Shown here: positions 1-13,004 of the stretch, piece by piece
How the letters are laid out: every line of letters begins with the position of its first letter
Position numbering within the stretch: the first letter of the stretch is position 1
Assembly (NCBI GenBank): GCA_947650365.1
Contig: OX393550.1
Coordinates: 73,499,478 to 73,563,477, forward strand
Reading direction: 5' to 3'
Source of the DNA: Chamaelirium japonicum
Lineage: Eukaryota > Streptophyta > Magnoliopsida > Liliales > Melanthiaceae
DNA: 64,000 nucleotides
Program-made: the position numbers and the translations under genes
Notes under the pieces: model-generated
The model's database searches: none
The model's input: only the letters and a program-made list of their open reading frames with translations
What the model was told of the DNA's origin: nothing

Positions 1-26
1 TTGACATTATAACGAATAGAAGCCAT
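1..26 (-). CDS. Receptor kinase copy D, first codons only (gene continues left of window)
   Basis: The reverse strand from base 26 down to base 1 reads ATG and then Ala-Ser-Ile-Arg-Tyr-Asn-Val. These are exactly the first eight residues of receptor kinase copies B (from 38730) and C (from 43772). The sequence on both sides of the ATG is also nearly identical to the start region of copy B. I infer that a fourth G-type lectin S-receptor-like kinase begins here and runs off the left edge. Nothing can be said about whether it is intact. The start was chosen by homology with B and C. Confidence 0.8.
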
Positions 27-301
27 GCGTGTAACAGAAATTGTAATCAAAACCTTTGGAACTTCATTGGTATCCTTCAAGAAATTAAAGCCCCCTAAGA
101 AAGTTACGACTCCAGAGAGCTACAAAGAAAAAGGAAGGTTGGTGGAGTTGAATGTTGGGGCGTTCAAACTGCGGTCAAAGTAACGACTTTGTCTTGCGGC
201 CGCCAGATAGAATGTTGGGGCCTTCAAACCGTGGCCAAAACATTCAAAGCATTGAAGGCCAGACCAATTTTTATTTCAAGACAGGTACTAAGGAAAAAAT
301 A
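27..301. other. 5' flank of receptor kinase D, paralogous to the 5' flank of copy B
   Basis: This stretch aligns with the bases just upstream of copy B (38731 to about 39080), including the shared tracts around the ATG, a block reading ttcaaactgcggtcaaag, and an A-rich block near 285-300. No promoter element could be assigned with confidence. The alignment breaks near 302, resumes near 3746, breaks at the LTR element of 3778-6880, resumes at 6881, breaks at 7070 and resumes at 19502. The flank is thus a duplicated segment later split by insertions. Confidence 0.6.
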
Positions 302-466
302 AAAGGAACAAAGTCTTCATGGAGAAATTTCTAAAGGATGAATTTGTGTCCATCCAACTAGTCTATATAACATGGAACGTCGGATTTGTGTTGAATGGAC
401 AAAACGGAATTGCTGACTAAGACAAGCTGACTAGATAAAAAAATTACTCTCTTTTTCTCCATCCTC

Positions 467-508
<42 letters not shown>

Positions 509-1209
509 TCTATCTCTCTCTCTTCCCGATTTTCTCTCTCTATCTCTCTCTCTGTCTCTCTCTCTCTCTCTCTCTCCGTATTTCTTTCTCTTTCCCCGTA
601 AGGAAGGGGGGAATAAGAGAGATCGCGAGGAAGAAGGGGGAGTCACCAGATTTTCGGGGAGAGAGAGGGACGATCACGAAGAGGCTCGGGTACAGCTGCA
701 GACGGCTGGGACTGGAAAGAAGAGAGAGAACCCAAGGTGGGAGTGAGAGAAGTTCGGTCTTTCCCCGTAAGGAAGGAAGGGAATAAGAGAGATCGTGAGG
801 AAGAAGGGGGAGTCGCCAGATTTTTAGGGAGAGAGAGGGACGATCACGAAGAGGCTCGGGTACAGCTGCAGACGACTGGGATTGGAAAGAAAAGAGAGAA
901 CCCGAGGAGGGAGTGAGAGAGAAGTTCGGTTAGAGAGAGATTTAAGGAAGAGAGAGAATCAGATGGCTGCGATCAGTTTTAGAGAGAGAGAGAGAAAGAG
1001 TGGGTATGAGAGAGATTCAGAGAGAGAAAAGATATGGAAAGAGAGAGAGAGAGATTTTCGAGAGGATGCGCAACCTGGTGTCTTGAAGAGGGAAGAGGAG
1101 CGATCGGGGTAGAGAGAGAAGAGATCAGATGAGAGAGAATCGGATGGCTGTGATCAGTTTTAGGAAGAGAGGGAGGGGTTATGAGAAAGATTTAGAGAGA
1201 AAAAGATAT

Positions 1210-1253
<44 letters not shown>

Positions 1254-1778
1254 TCTTGAGAGGGTGCGTGACCTGGTGTCTCGGAGAGGGGAGAGGAGTG
1301 ATCGGGGTAGAGAGAGAATAGATCGGATGAGAGAGAGGTTCTCGAAAGGGTCTGGACGGTTGTGATCTCTGGATCGAGAAAGACAGAGAGAGATCCCGCG
1401 AGGAAGAGTAACGTGCATGGCTGGACACGTTAGAGAGGGGGACGGCTGTGATGCGGACCGTGGACGGTTGCGATCGGGTTCGAGAGAGTATGTGTTGTGT
1501 TTGAGAGAGAGGGATCTGATGAGAAAGAGGACCAGGGACGGTTGCGATTGTGCATGAATGGGCTCCGGTAGGGTGATGAAGATAATGGCAATTGTGCTGA
1601 CACAACTAACCCGTTTAGTAAATGGGTCGGGTCCGGGTATTGTCTCCAACCCGTTTGACCCATTTAAGACCTGTGACGACTCATTTAAAAATCAATGGGT
1701 CGAGTCGGGTCTACCCAGCATCAAACGGAACCGCTGACTAGTATAAGCTGACTAGACAAAAAAATTACCTCTTTTTCC

Positions 1779-1815
<37 letters not shown>

Positions 1816-2461
1816 TGACTCTCTTTCTCTCTCTCTTTTTGATTTTCTCTCTCTCTCCCCGTATCTCTTTCTCTTTCCCCATAAGGAAGGACGGGAATAA
1901 GAGAGATCACGAGGAAGAAGGGGGAGTCGCCAAATTTTCAGGGAGACAGAGGGACGATCACAAAGAGGCTTGAGTACAGCTGTAGACGACTGATATTGGA
2001 AAGAAGAGTGAGAACCCGAGGAGGGAGTGAGAGAGAAGTTCGGTTAGAGAGAGATTTAAGGAAGAGAGAGAGAATCGGATGGCTGTGATCAGTTTTAGGG
2101 AAAGAGGGAGCGGTTATGAGAGAGATTTAGAAAGAGAAAAAGATATGGAAAGAGAGGGAGGGGTTCTCAAGAGGGTGCACAACCTGGTGTCTTGAAGAGG
2201 GGAGAGGAGCGATCAGGATAGAGAGAGAAGAAATCGGATGAGAGAGAATCAGATGGCTGTGATCAGTTTTAGGGAGAGAGGGAGCGGTTATGAGAGAGAT
2301 TTAGAGAGAGAAAAAGATATGGAAAGAGAGAGAGAGAGGTTCTTGAGAGGGTGCGCGACCTGGTGTCTCAGAGAGGGGAGAGGAGTGATCAGGGTAGAGA
2401 GAGAATAGATCGGATGAGAGAGAGGTTCTCGAAAAGGTCTGGACGGCTGTGATCTCTGGAT

Positions 2462-2513
<52 letters not shown>

Positions 2514-3745
2514 CGCTGGGAAGAGTAACGTGCATGGCTGGACACGTTAGAGAGGGGGACGACTACGATGCAGATTGTGGATGGTTGCGATCGGGTTCGA
2601 GAGAGTATGTGTTGTGTTTGAGAGAGAGGGATCTGATGAGAGAGAGGACGAGGGACGGTTGCGATTGTGCATGGATGGGCTCCGGTAGGGTGATGAAGAT
2701 GATGGCAATTGTGCTGACACAACTAACCCGTTTAGTAAATGGGTCGCGTCGTAAACGGGTTTGGTCGTAAACAGGTTGACAAGACTAACCCATTTAGTAA
2801 ACAAGTCGGGTCCGGGTTTTGTCTCCAACCCGTTTGACCCATTTAAGACCCGTGAAGACCCGTTTAAAAATCAATGGGTCAGGTCTACCCGGCATCCAAT
2901 CCCAGTGTGTGATGGGTTCAACGAATGGCTGTGATCAGGACACCCATGATGGTGAGTTGCAACGAAATATAAAAGTATAAAAAATAAAGAATAAATATTT
3001 AAACGGGTCTTACTGGGTCTACCCGTTTATAAACAGGTCGGGTACGGGGTTAGAGTCTAGGCACGATTAGTTAAACGGGTCAGGTCCGAGTTTAGGGGTT
3101 TTGGCACGATTAGTTAAATGGGGTTGGTCTAGGCACGATTCTATCTTGGCCGACCATTAAATGATGGATTTAATGGTCAGCCATTGAACCATTTCATGAA
3201 ACGGGTTTTTTTATCATACCCTCTACTTAATTTGGGTAACTAATTAAACCATTCTATCTTGGCTGACCATTAAAGTTTTTTTAGAGTTCAAATTATAATT
3301 TTAAATATATTTTTATAGCTCAAATAAAGTTTTTCAAATACAATTTTTGATAAATGTGGAGGTTCTCGCTTTGACTGGTGGTTTTGTTGGGGTTGTCGGT
3401 CCATCGGGACGGAGTCGTAGGAGCTAGGTGTTACCGCCGAAGGCCCAATAGTGGTCGCTGTTGGTGGTGTCGGGGTCGACGGTCCGTCGGGACGGGGCCG
3501 CTGTTGGCCGGTGTTGCTATCAAAAGTGTTTTGTTGCAGAAGGCGGTCAGGTGTATTGCCGCCGAATACGACGGTGTGGGTGGGCGGTAGTGATGCCCGG
3601 GGGGGTCTTGCCACTGATTGCGGCCCATTGCATTGCCGGTAGATGTGTTGCCGTTGAAGGTGGTCCGACTGTGTTTTGCCGCCGAAGGCGGCCCGCTACA
3701 GTGCCAACAGGCACAGGCATGCACTAGTTAACCACACAGCATGCT
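302..3745. repeat. GA/CT-rich internally duplicated insertion, family unknown
   Basis: This block is absent from the paralogous flank of copy B, so it is an insertion or expansion of about 3.4 kb. It has two large direct copies, about 404-1728 and 1729-2890, each starting with a motif like gctgactag..aagctgactag. Each copy holds (CT)n, then a GA-rich region, then a stretch rich in acccgttta/aaatgggtcggg (about 1600-1720 and 2715-2890). A unit of roughly 165 bp beginning ccccgtaaggaagg is itself doubled in the first copy (about 593 and 759). Simple tracts include (CT)n at 475-505, (GA)n at 1212-1250, (CT)n at 1784-1810 and (GA)n at 2467-2510. The Arg/Glu-rich frames here are products of the repeat and not genes. 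I found no clear termini and could not assign a family. Confidence 0.55.
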
Positions 3746-3777
3746 GATGGCTATTTGCCGCCGGTAGTCAACGATAC
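3746..3777. other. Short remnant of the duplicated 5' flank
   Basis: About 30 bases matching the copy B flank near 39073-39108 (shared tgccgcc and cgatac). They lie between the GA-rich insertion and the LTR element at 3778. The last five bases, GATAC, are the left target duplication of that element. Confidence 0.55.
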
Positions 3778-3954
3778 TGTTACGAAGAGAGAGGGAGAGA
3801 AAATAGGTTTGGGAAGAAAAACTCATTGTATTATCTCATCAATCTCATTGTCATTACACAAGACTACCTGTCCTTATATAGTGAGAGAATGCACACCTTT
3901 ACATTACCACAACCGAGGTGGGACTAATAGAATACTAACACACTACATCTAATA
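3778..3954 (-). repeat. 3' LTR of non-autonomous element
   Basis: Direct repeat of 6704-6880, beginning tgttacgaagagaga on the plus strand, with only scattered differences. A TATA-like ccttatata lies inside. Confidence 0.8.
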
Positions 3955-4419
3955 TCCCCCGTCAAACTGATGTAAGGTATAAACTAACATCAGTTTGCTT
4001 AATCAAAGAAAGGAGAAAAAAAAAATCAAATATTTCATTTTTATGTTGTAAACGAAAGATAGTGCCAGGGCGACCTGCAAGCAAGTCGTCCTGAAAACCC
4101 GATTGACTTGCAAGCAGGACAACCGGGAAAACCCGGCCAACCTGTAAGCAGGTCAACCGGGGGAACTAGTAATGATCACTAAGGATTGGATCAGAGGAAA
4201 CTGATGGGGATGAAAGCCAATAATAAAGGAGGTCGAAATGAGAGAGATCGGCTAAGAAAAAGATGTTGATGCGTGAGAGCTCATAGGAGGCAAGCATCCG
4301 GCCGAAGCAAGCACTTGACACCTCCTAGAAGATCTCAATCATCACAGACAATGAAGAAAAATAGAGGAAGGAGAGAATGTAGAGTCATAGCTCTGATAGA
4401 GTCACATGGCCAAGGAAAG

Positions 4420-4800
4420 GGAGAGGATCCGAAAGCCGACACAAGTGTGACCGGTAAAAGAGAGGATCCAAAGGCCGGCACAAGTGTGACCGAAGAGAGA
4501 GAGGATCCGAAAGCCGTCACAAGTGTGACCGGAAAGAGAGAGGATCCAAAGGCCGGCACAAATGTGACCGAAGAGAGAGAGGATCGAAGGGTCACATGAC
4601 CAAGGAAAGGGAGAGGATCTGAAAGCCGTCACAAGTGTGACAGGTAAGAGAAAAGATCCGAAGGCTGACACAAGTGTGACCGGAGAGAGAGAGGATTCGA
4701 AAGCCGTCACAAGTGTGACCGAAAAGAAAGAGTATCCGAAGGCCGGCACAAATGTGACCAGAGATAGAGAGAATCCAAGGGTCACATGACCAAAGAGAAA
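4420..4800. repeat. Tandem repeat of about 40 bp
   Basis: Roughly eight head-to-tail units built on gaggatccgaaagccg followed by cacaagtgtgacc, diverged from one another. They lie inside the non-autonomous LTR element. The short frames across them on both strands are periodic and not convincing as genes. Confidence 0.75.
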
Positions 4801-6703
4801 GAGGATAAACCGGCTAAAGAGAGAGACACTGGAGGGAAAAAAAATTAGATCGAAAGGAGGAAGATGATCTCGATCGGCAAGAGAATAAGGGAGTAGATGG
4901 ACCGGTAGAGCACAAGGGCACAAGGCTCAAGTGAAGGGGCAAGACCGATAGGTGCAGGCTGGAGCAAGAGGAGTTCGAGCACAGGGCCGCAACGTAGGGC
5001 CGGGCCGGAGAGGACGGGGGACAAATATGGGAAAAAGGAGGCTGGACACTAGGCACAAAGGGAAGTATCGGGCCGGGTGCAAAGGGCCAAGTGAAAGAGG
5101 GCCGGATCGGGTGTTAGGGCCCTGCCGGGTCATATCGGGAGTAGAGCACGGCGCAAAGTCAAGGGCTCAAACTCAAAAGAGGATCACTGGGTTTTTAGGA
5201 GAGAGAGAGAGAGGAGATAAGGAAAGAGAGAGAAAGAAAGAGAGAAAGGAGGGGGATCAGAGAGAGAAGATCAGAGACGGGAGAGAAATCTGGGCTGCAA
5301 CAACGACATATGGCAGCAGCGAGGGCTCCACGGTGGCCGGGGCACAGGGAGGAGGCCAACGGGCGTGGGATGTGACCGGCACGGATTAGAGGCAGTGGCC
5401 TCGGGCTCCACTGGGAGGCGCACAGGATGGAGCAGGTCTGGCGAGGTCTGTGGCGACAAATCCGGGCGACGAGGGCTCGGGATCTCGCAGAGCCCGAGAT
5501 GTTTGGCATCAAGGCGAGGTGGTCGGGCCGGATCTGGAGCAGATCAGTGTGCAGAAGATAGCGGTCGACCAGATCTGGCCGTGACTGGGAACGCTGGAGG
5601 TGGCGGCCAAACGACGCGGCACAAGACTGAGGTGCAGGGTTGGGCGAGCGCAGGGAACGACGGGCGTGAGCTCGAGGCTGGTGGCAGCGGGCCGAAGCTC
5701 GGGTTGATGGACGACGGGCATAGCACAGAGCCGAGCTTAGACGGCGGACAGCAGTGTGCGTGCGAGCGGACACCGGATCGGATGGTGGGTGGGCGAGCGG
5801 ATGCGGGACACAGGGCTAGATGAGGACGCAGGTGCTGGTGCTGGACGGCGATGCGCAGGCGCAGGGTCAGAGAGGAGGTGGCACAGGCTCAGATCAGGGA
5901 GGAGCAGGTGGCTGACACGATCGATGCGAGCAATAGCAGATCTGGCAGGAGGTGGCACGGGCTCGAGCGGCTCGGTAGCAACGCGAGGGTAGTCAGCACG
6001 CAGGAGGTAGTCGGCCGGTGAGCACAACGGAGGTGGCATGGGCTCGACGGTGGGCTGCAACCACAAGGAGGAGGCCGACGTAGGCGGCTGAGATAAAGCC
6101 GGAGAGAGGCGGCCAGGTGCGGGTTCGCACGGAGTGGATAGTAGACCCTTTGATCGTGAGATGAGGGCGAGATCGTGAGGTCGATCAGAGAAGGGGGTGC
6201 CGCTCTCAGGAGGGGAACTTATTTGAGCATTTATACTGATCGACACGTATTTTATTATACATGGTGCTGATGGAGGAACGAATTTATTGCCACCTTGATT
6301 TGAATGAATTCAACCTAATGTAACCCTAAAACAAATTATGACGCGCCCGAATCCGACGACTGTAACAGCTGACTACGAAAATATCTGCTGGATCACGGTC
6401 TCAGCATTCCCATTGTACTGCATCAAAAGATGGATCATGTCGGCCCTCGGCAACGCCATTGTACTACATCAGAAGATGGATACCATGTAAAAAACATAAC
6501 CTTGGATACCCACCTCCTCACAAAACCGACTTGTAAGGGGAGGTCCAAGGCGGGTATATAAGCAGCTCATCACCTGCTCCCATTACCGATGTGGGACTAA
6601 CCAGTGTGAGGCATGGCCATCTCAACACCCCCCCTCACGCAGGACACGCATGGCAAGGGCACTATCGGGAGGAGCTCCCGGAGCGGGTCTTGCTCTGATA
6701 CCA

Positions 6704-6880
6704 TGTTACGAAGAGAGAGGGAGAGAGAATAGGTTTGGGGAGAAAAACTCCTTGTATTATCTCATCAATCTCATTGTCATTACATATGACTACCTCTCCT
6801 TATATAGAAAGAGAATACACACCTTTACATTACCACAACCGAGGTTGGACTAATAGAATACTAACACACTACATCTAATA
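6704..6880 (-). repeat. 5' LTR of non-autonomous element
   Basis: 177-bp direct repeat of 3778-3954. Its inner edge (6703 downward) abuts the minus-strand Met-tRNA primer-binding site, which sets the orientation of the element. Confidence 0.8.
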
Positions 6881-7069
6881 AATACATTTTTACCATGGGT
6901 TAGGGTTTTAGTGAGGAGGAAGAAAAAGGATAAGGAAGAGTAAGAAGGGGAGAAGGAGGAGGAGGGAGAGGGCAGTGGTTTGCATGGAAACATATTTATA
7001 TATTCAATCCGTTAGATCTTATTACTGCAAGAGTTTGATATCTAAATTCGCGATGAGAAGGGTTCGGAG

Positions 7070-9023
7070 TGTTGGATATTGGATCCGCTAATCAGAGTTG
7101 CAGCGGAAGCAAAAGAAAGATCCGAAGATCATACGGTGTATGTTTCATTACAATTCGTGATACAAAACAATCTACATGCAAATCTACGATCTTAGCATAT
7201 GTGCGGACACCCTAAAGGCATACTACGATCTACGGAAGACATGCATGCATCTACTTAGATGTTTAGATTAATCATACCTTATGGATCTTTGATCCGGAGA
7301 TTACGAAACGATGAAGAACCGCACTTGAATCGCAAGAGAAACTGTCGGATAGCACCTTGTCCTTTGCGAATTGAAGAATCCTCGAAATCCCGTCTCTGAG
7401 TGCAGGGATTACGAGCTGACGGAGGAATCCGTTGCGAAGACGATGGCGAGCCACGAGATTTTCTCCTCCTCTTTCTCCTTTCTTCCTTCTCCTTCCTTCC
7501 CCTTCCTTCTCCCTTCTTCTTCCTCTCTTTTCCTTGGCCGAAACCACAAAGGAGGAGGACTAGGGGTCGGATTTTTGGAGGGGAGGGAGTAGAAGCATTA
7601 GGGCCGGCCCTCCCCTCCCTATTTCCTTTATAGGGCCGGTCTCCCATGGATCCAAGGAGCCTAGGGCCGGCCCCTAGGTGGATAGGGATAAGGGGGGGTC
7701 GGATTTAGGTCTTCCGGGTGTCTATCGTGAAGTCCGGACGAAAACGCCCTTCACGAAAAGCGGAAAACTAAAAGTGAGACTGAGTGAGGTGCGCTACTCG
7801 GAATCGAGTTCCGTCAGCGCCTGTGAGCTCCTGGAATTATTCCGCTCAATCTAAGATCCATATTCAATATGTTCTGAGCCATATTTCAGTATTTACCAAA
7901 ATACCCCTACGGCCCGTAACACATGTGAATTAGGTTCTTTGGCTCCGGGCTTGCGCTCCATCGCGCTACTTCGCATCCAACGTATCCAACTAAGTCAGGG
8001 AATAATTCCTATATGCAACGACAGGGTGGAACATTCAGGGTTCGAGATCTCTAGCTCCAACCGGATCCCTGATTAACTGTTCCGGTGACACACCGAAAGT
8101 TCTGTTAATCAGCCCTAATCCGATTAACCCGCGTAGCCACCCAGAGTGCGACGCGAGTTGAACTCTAGTGATTGTAAACTTATGTTACTCCCTCGTAACC
8201 CTGTTCTCTACTATACTCCGATAATCCTTATCCCTCCTATTACTGGTGCCATGATACGACTCGGGCGGTGGGGAGCACCGTCAGATCCCGATCGATCATC
8301 TGACTAGGGTTTGATGACTTGTCATCTATAACACCACACACCTTCCGGTGCTATGCCTAGCATCTGGAACATCGTCAGTCATACTGACAACCACCAGGCC
8401 TGGGTTAACTGTGTGGACAGATTGACTCATCAAAACGCACCCATCCAATACTGGAAGTCGGATAACCTGTAGGGATTACATGTCACTCAAGCGCCAGCCG
8501 GGTAACCCAACGTACCGTGGTATTGGACTATGGAAGGCCCGCACACGTTGGCACATCAAAGCACCACTCAACTGGTTGGCCCAGTGAGCATGGTCCCTCA
8601 GGGTTAAGGACAGATTATCTATAGTAGTAAGACGGTTTCTGCACCAGTGTCTGAATCACTGAACTGTGCACCGTTTTGGTTCCTGTTCAACACGATCATC
8701 GTGCTTGGTCAGGTGAATGGGAATCCCACGTTCCCGTGGTGGAGACTTCACCACATCCTCTACCTGCCAACAGCTTGTTCTCGGTGAAGCGACCGGCATT
8801 ACCTAAGCTGTGAACTAGTTCTAGGTCTACACAGAACTGGTTCACTGGGTCTCCCAAGCATGGATCCTCCATGCGCCTCAGTGGCCTACTGTGTTCCCTA
8901 GGGCCCTTTTATTATATGAGTATTATCATATACCAGAGTAGTATTCTAATTAAAGCAATAACCAAAGTCATCTTTATTAATGTTAATACAGAAAATCCAC
9001 GCTAAGGACACACGAGCTACAAT
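7070..9023 (-). repeat. 3' LTR of copia copy 1
   Basis: About 1,954 bp, aligning end to end with 17542-19496 and with the split LTR of copy 2 (46347-59629 minus its insertion). The frames at 7272-7647 and their twins at 17759-18119 occur in both LTRs at equivalent places. They are therefore LTR sequence, not genes. Confidence 0.9.
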
Positions 9024-9049
9024 AATCTCCCACTTGGCCTAGCAGGGAA

Positions 9050-12000
9050 CAACAGTCTTAACTCCCATGGCATCCACATGCTTCTCAAAAGCCTTGGTCG
9101 GTAACGCCTTTGTGAAAGGGTCCGCCATGTTATCTGCAGACGCCACCTGAGTCACTGCAACCTCCCCTCGCTTCTGCAAGTCCCGGATAATATAGTATTT
9201 CCGCTCGATATGCTTGCTCTTCTGGTGATATCTTGGCTCCTTGGATTATGCTACCGTTCCACTATTGTCACAGTAAAGGACAATAGGATCTTGAGCTCCC
9301 GGTACGCATCCTAAGTCCGTGAGGAACTTCTTGAGCCACATCGCCTCCTTAGCTGCTTCGCACACCGCAACGTACTCAGCCTCTGTCATCGAATCCGCGA
9401 TGCATCCGTGCTTCACGCTCCTCCAACTGACAGCTCCTCCTCCTAATGAAAACATAAACCCTGACGATCTCCTGGATTCTGGATCTGACGCAAAGTCAGA
9501 ATCCGTATATCCAATCGGCATCAGTTCCTGTGAAGAGTAAACTAACTCATAATCTCTCGTCCTACGGAGATACTTGAGTATACTTTTCACAGTAGTCCAG
9601 TGCCCTGGACCCAGATTTGACTGATACCTGCCCATCATGCCTACTGCATAGCATATATCTGGTCTCGTGCACTGTATGGCATACATCAGACTCCCTACAG
9701 CCAAAGCATAAGGTATCTTTTGCATCTCTGCCCTCTCCTCAGGAGTCTTAGGACCCTGATCCTTGGATAATTTCATTCCATGTCTGAATCGAACCAGTCC
9801 CTTCTTGGAGTTGTGCATACTGAATCTGACCAAGATAGTATCTATGTAGGCTGACTGTGACAGCGAGAGAATCTTGTTCTGGCGATCTCGAGTTACCTTG
9901 ATCCCCAGAACATAACTCGCTTTACCCAGGTCTTTCATGTCAAATTGAGAGGATAACCACACCTTCATTGTAGACAACATTCCAATATCGTTTTCGATGA
10001 GCAGGATATAGTCTACATAAAGCACTAGAAAAACTACTGCAGTCTTATCGCTCCTTTTATAAACACATGGTTCATCCACGTTTTGTTCAAATCCATAAAA
10101 CTGGATAGCCTGATCAAAACGCATGTTCCAACTTCTGGATGCTTGCTTCAGTCCATAAATGGACCTTTGCAACTTGCACACCAGACCTTCCTGACCTTTT
10201 GCGACAAAGCCTAGAGGCTGAGACATGTAGATATCTTCTTCCAAATCCCCATTGAGGAATGCGGTCTTGACGTCCATTTGCCAGATCTCCCAATCATAAT
10301 GGGCTGCAATGGACAAGAGGATCCGGATAGACTTAAGCATAGCCACTGGCGAAAAGGTTTCGTCATAGTCGATCCCTTCTCGCTGGGTATAACCCTTAGC
10401 GACTAGTCTAGCTTTGTAAGTCTCAACGGTACCATCCGGGCCTCTTTTCCTTTTATACACCCACTTATACCCAACAGGTTTAATGTTGTGAGGTGGTGTT
10501 ACAAGTGTCCAGACCGAATTTTGGGACATCGATGTCAGTTCTGCCTCCATGGCTTCCTGCCATGCTGCATGGTCAGTGGATACCATCGCTTCGTCATAGT
10601 TCAGAGGATCATTCTCCTGAAACTCTAGATCAACCATAAAGGCTTCTCCAATGTATCTATCAGGAGCACTTGTGGTCCTCCCACTGCGACGAACCTGCGG
10701 TGGTTCCATAGGAGTCGATTCTACAGTACTGTTAGTCTTAGTGGTATCGGCTCCCACTACGTTTTCTGTCTGCGTACTCCCATCAGTACCAAGCAATTCT
10801 TCAAGAACTACTTTACTGGTGGGCTTATGGTCTATTAAATAATCCTGCTCCAGGAATACGGCGTTCGTCGAGACGACAACCTTTCTATCCTCAGGATCAT
10901 AAAATAGACCACCCTTTGTCCCTTTTGGATACCCAACGAACAGACATACCTTAGTTTTTGACTCCATCTTATCTCGCTTGTCCTTCCGCACATGTGCTGG
11001 ACAACCCCAAATCCTAAAGTGTTGTAGGCTTGGCTTTCGCTTTAACCACAGCTCCCAAGGAGTTAGGGGTACTGACTTTGATGGAACAAAGTTCAAAGTA
11101 TATGTTGCCGTCTCTAGGGCATATCTCTAAAAACTAGGTGGCAATATTGCATAACTCATCATAGTCCGAACCATATCTAACAAAGTTCGATTTCTCCTCT
11201 CAGATACACCGTTTTGTTGTGGTGTCCCTGGTGCAGTCAACTGGGATACGATCCCATGCTCACGCAGGTACCCTATAAATTCATCCGATAGGTATTCGTC
11301 TCCTCGATCTGATCGAAGGGACTTGATACTTTTACCCGTCTGCTTTTCTGCTTCAGCTCTGAACTCCTTGAACTTATCAAAGGATTCAGACTTCCGCCGC
11401 ATTAGGTATATGTATCCAAACCTCGAGTGATCATCCGTGAAGGTGATGAAATACTCGAAGCCTCCTATAACACGGACACTTATGGGCCCACATACATCAG
11501 TGTGTACCAACTCCAATACCTCCTTAGATCTGCTACCTTTGGCTCGGAAAGACCTTTTAGTCATCTTGCCTTCCAAGCAAGACTCACACATCAGTAGGCT
11601 TTCTAAAACATTTGGACTTAAGAGTCCAACCTTAACCAACCTGTGAATCCTGTCTGAGGCTATGTGTCCAAGCCTTAGATGCCAAAGGAGTGTTGGATTA
11701 TCTGAGGGATTTTTCCTTTTAGATGAATTAATCACACAAGCTTCAGTTATGTTATCCTGCTTATGATTGGAGTTAATTACATAGAGATCATTCTGTATCT
11801 TTTCCTTACAAATAAAGGAACCATTCAATTTAATTGACACACCAGAAGTATCAAATAAAACTAAAAACCCTTTATTATTTAATAAAGAAATAGAAATTAA
11901 ATTACGTCTCAAGGACGGTACATAAAGTATGTCTCTAAGTAATAAACTTCTTCCATCAAAGAACTGCAAGATGACATCTCCAACTGTTTCAGCCTCTGCC

Positions 12001-13004
12001 ACGGCCTCAGTTCCCATGCTTAGGATTATCTCCCCATCACCCAGTTTTCTTGTCTCCTTGAACCCTTGCAAATTATTGCAAGCATGGTTAGTGGAACCAG
12101 AATCCAAAATCTATGAAACTAGAGAACAACTAGATGCTACAAGGGATTCCACTATGTGGATTTGAGATATACCTGTCTCAGCCTTCTTGGGAGCCGTGCG
12201 GCAGTCGCCCTTCCAGTGCCCCTTCTTGCCGCATCGGAAACATTTTCCTTTGGGCTTGACCGGACCATTCTGCTTGGGAACCTGCAACTGCACCTGGCCC
12301 ATCTTCACGGGCTTCTTAGACTTTCTTTTCTGAAACTTGCCCTTGGCTTTCAGAGAAGAATTCCGCTCCACGTTTAGGGATTGGGCTCCTGCCTTCATCC
12401 CATCCTCTGCCGCCTGGAGCGCCGCTAGGAGCTCTGCGTTAGACATCTCCAACCGGTTAAGGTTGAAGTTGGTAACGAAGCTCTCAAACGCTCCTGACAG
12501 AGATGCGAGGAAAATGTCGGCTTGGATCTCTACATCCAAGATGACATCGAAGGAACCAAGCTCGTTCATATAGCCAAACAACTTCAGCATATGATCCCGA
12601 ACTAAAGTCCCCTCTGCCATCTTCGTGGGCACCAATTTCTTGATGATCAGGTAACGAGTTACCCGACTACGACCCTCGAACATTTTCTTTGGGTAGAGCA
12701 TTATGTCTGAAGCAAAGGCCATGTCTTCGACTTGCTTCTGAAGGACGGTCTGCAAGGATGCCACAATGTAGCACTTGCACATCTCATCAGCATCTAGCCA
12801 GTCTTTCCATTCCTTTAACTGGGCCTCAGTTGCACGTGGTCCCGGCATGACCGGTTGAGGGGTACTTAGGGCAATTATGTGTTTGCCAACCCTTAGGACG
12901 AGCATTAGGTTACGCTTCCAGTCCTCGTAGTTTGGTCCTGTAAGTTTGTTATCATTAAGTATAGAGGCAAGGGGATCGAGCTTGGTCATGATTTCTGTAA
13001 ACAA
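9050..13004 (-). mobile_element. gag-pol region of copia copy 1
   Basis: Read on the minus strand, this region shows an N-terminal gag part (start near 13004, LTGPNYEDWKRN), a CCHC zinc knuckle (CFRCGKKGHWKGDC), a protease motif (DSGSTNHAC), the integrase zinc and catalytic parts (WHLRLGH, HTDVCGP, TPQQNG), a reverse transcriptase ([11 protein letters not shown]) and RNase H (TEAEYVAV). This order defines Ty1/copia. It is a fossil copy with a few breaks. The same family recurs from 61589 on the plus strand. Confidence 0.9.

Larger units (their letters stand above)
3778..6880 (-). mobile_element. Non-autonomous LTR retroelement with 177-bp LTRs
   Basis: Two direct repeats of 177 bp (3778-3954 and 6704-6880) bound about 2.75 kb. 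On the minus strand the right repeat is followed at once by TGGTATCAGAGCAAG, a primer-binding site for initiator Met-tRNA. A purine tract (gacggggg) precedes the left repeat. Flanks are GATAC (3773-3777) and AATAC (6881-6885), a 5-bp target duplication with one difference; the empty site is visible upstream of copy B near 39107. No gag or pol domain is recognisable inside, so it is probably a large non-autonomous derivative moved by a copia-type parent. The interior has a tandem repeat of about 40 bp (4420-4800) and a GC-rich part (4950-6230). Confidence 0.8.

Noticed and set aside
431-2828. Several Arg/Glu- or Ser/Leu-rich open frames on both strands
   Set aside because: They are direct translations of GA/CT repeats in all frames, with no start context or domain.
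4273-4923. Periodic frames across 4273-4923 and a CRISPR-like look of the repeats
   Set aside because: Units of about 40 bp are directly adjacent with no unique spacers and lie inside a plant LTR element.
7272-7647. Short Arg/Lys-rich proteins repeated at 17759-18119
   Set aside because: They lie at equivalent places in the two LTRs of one element; LTR sequence, not genes.
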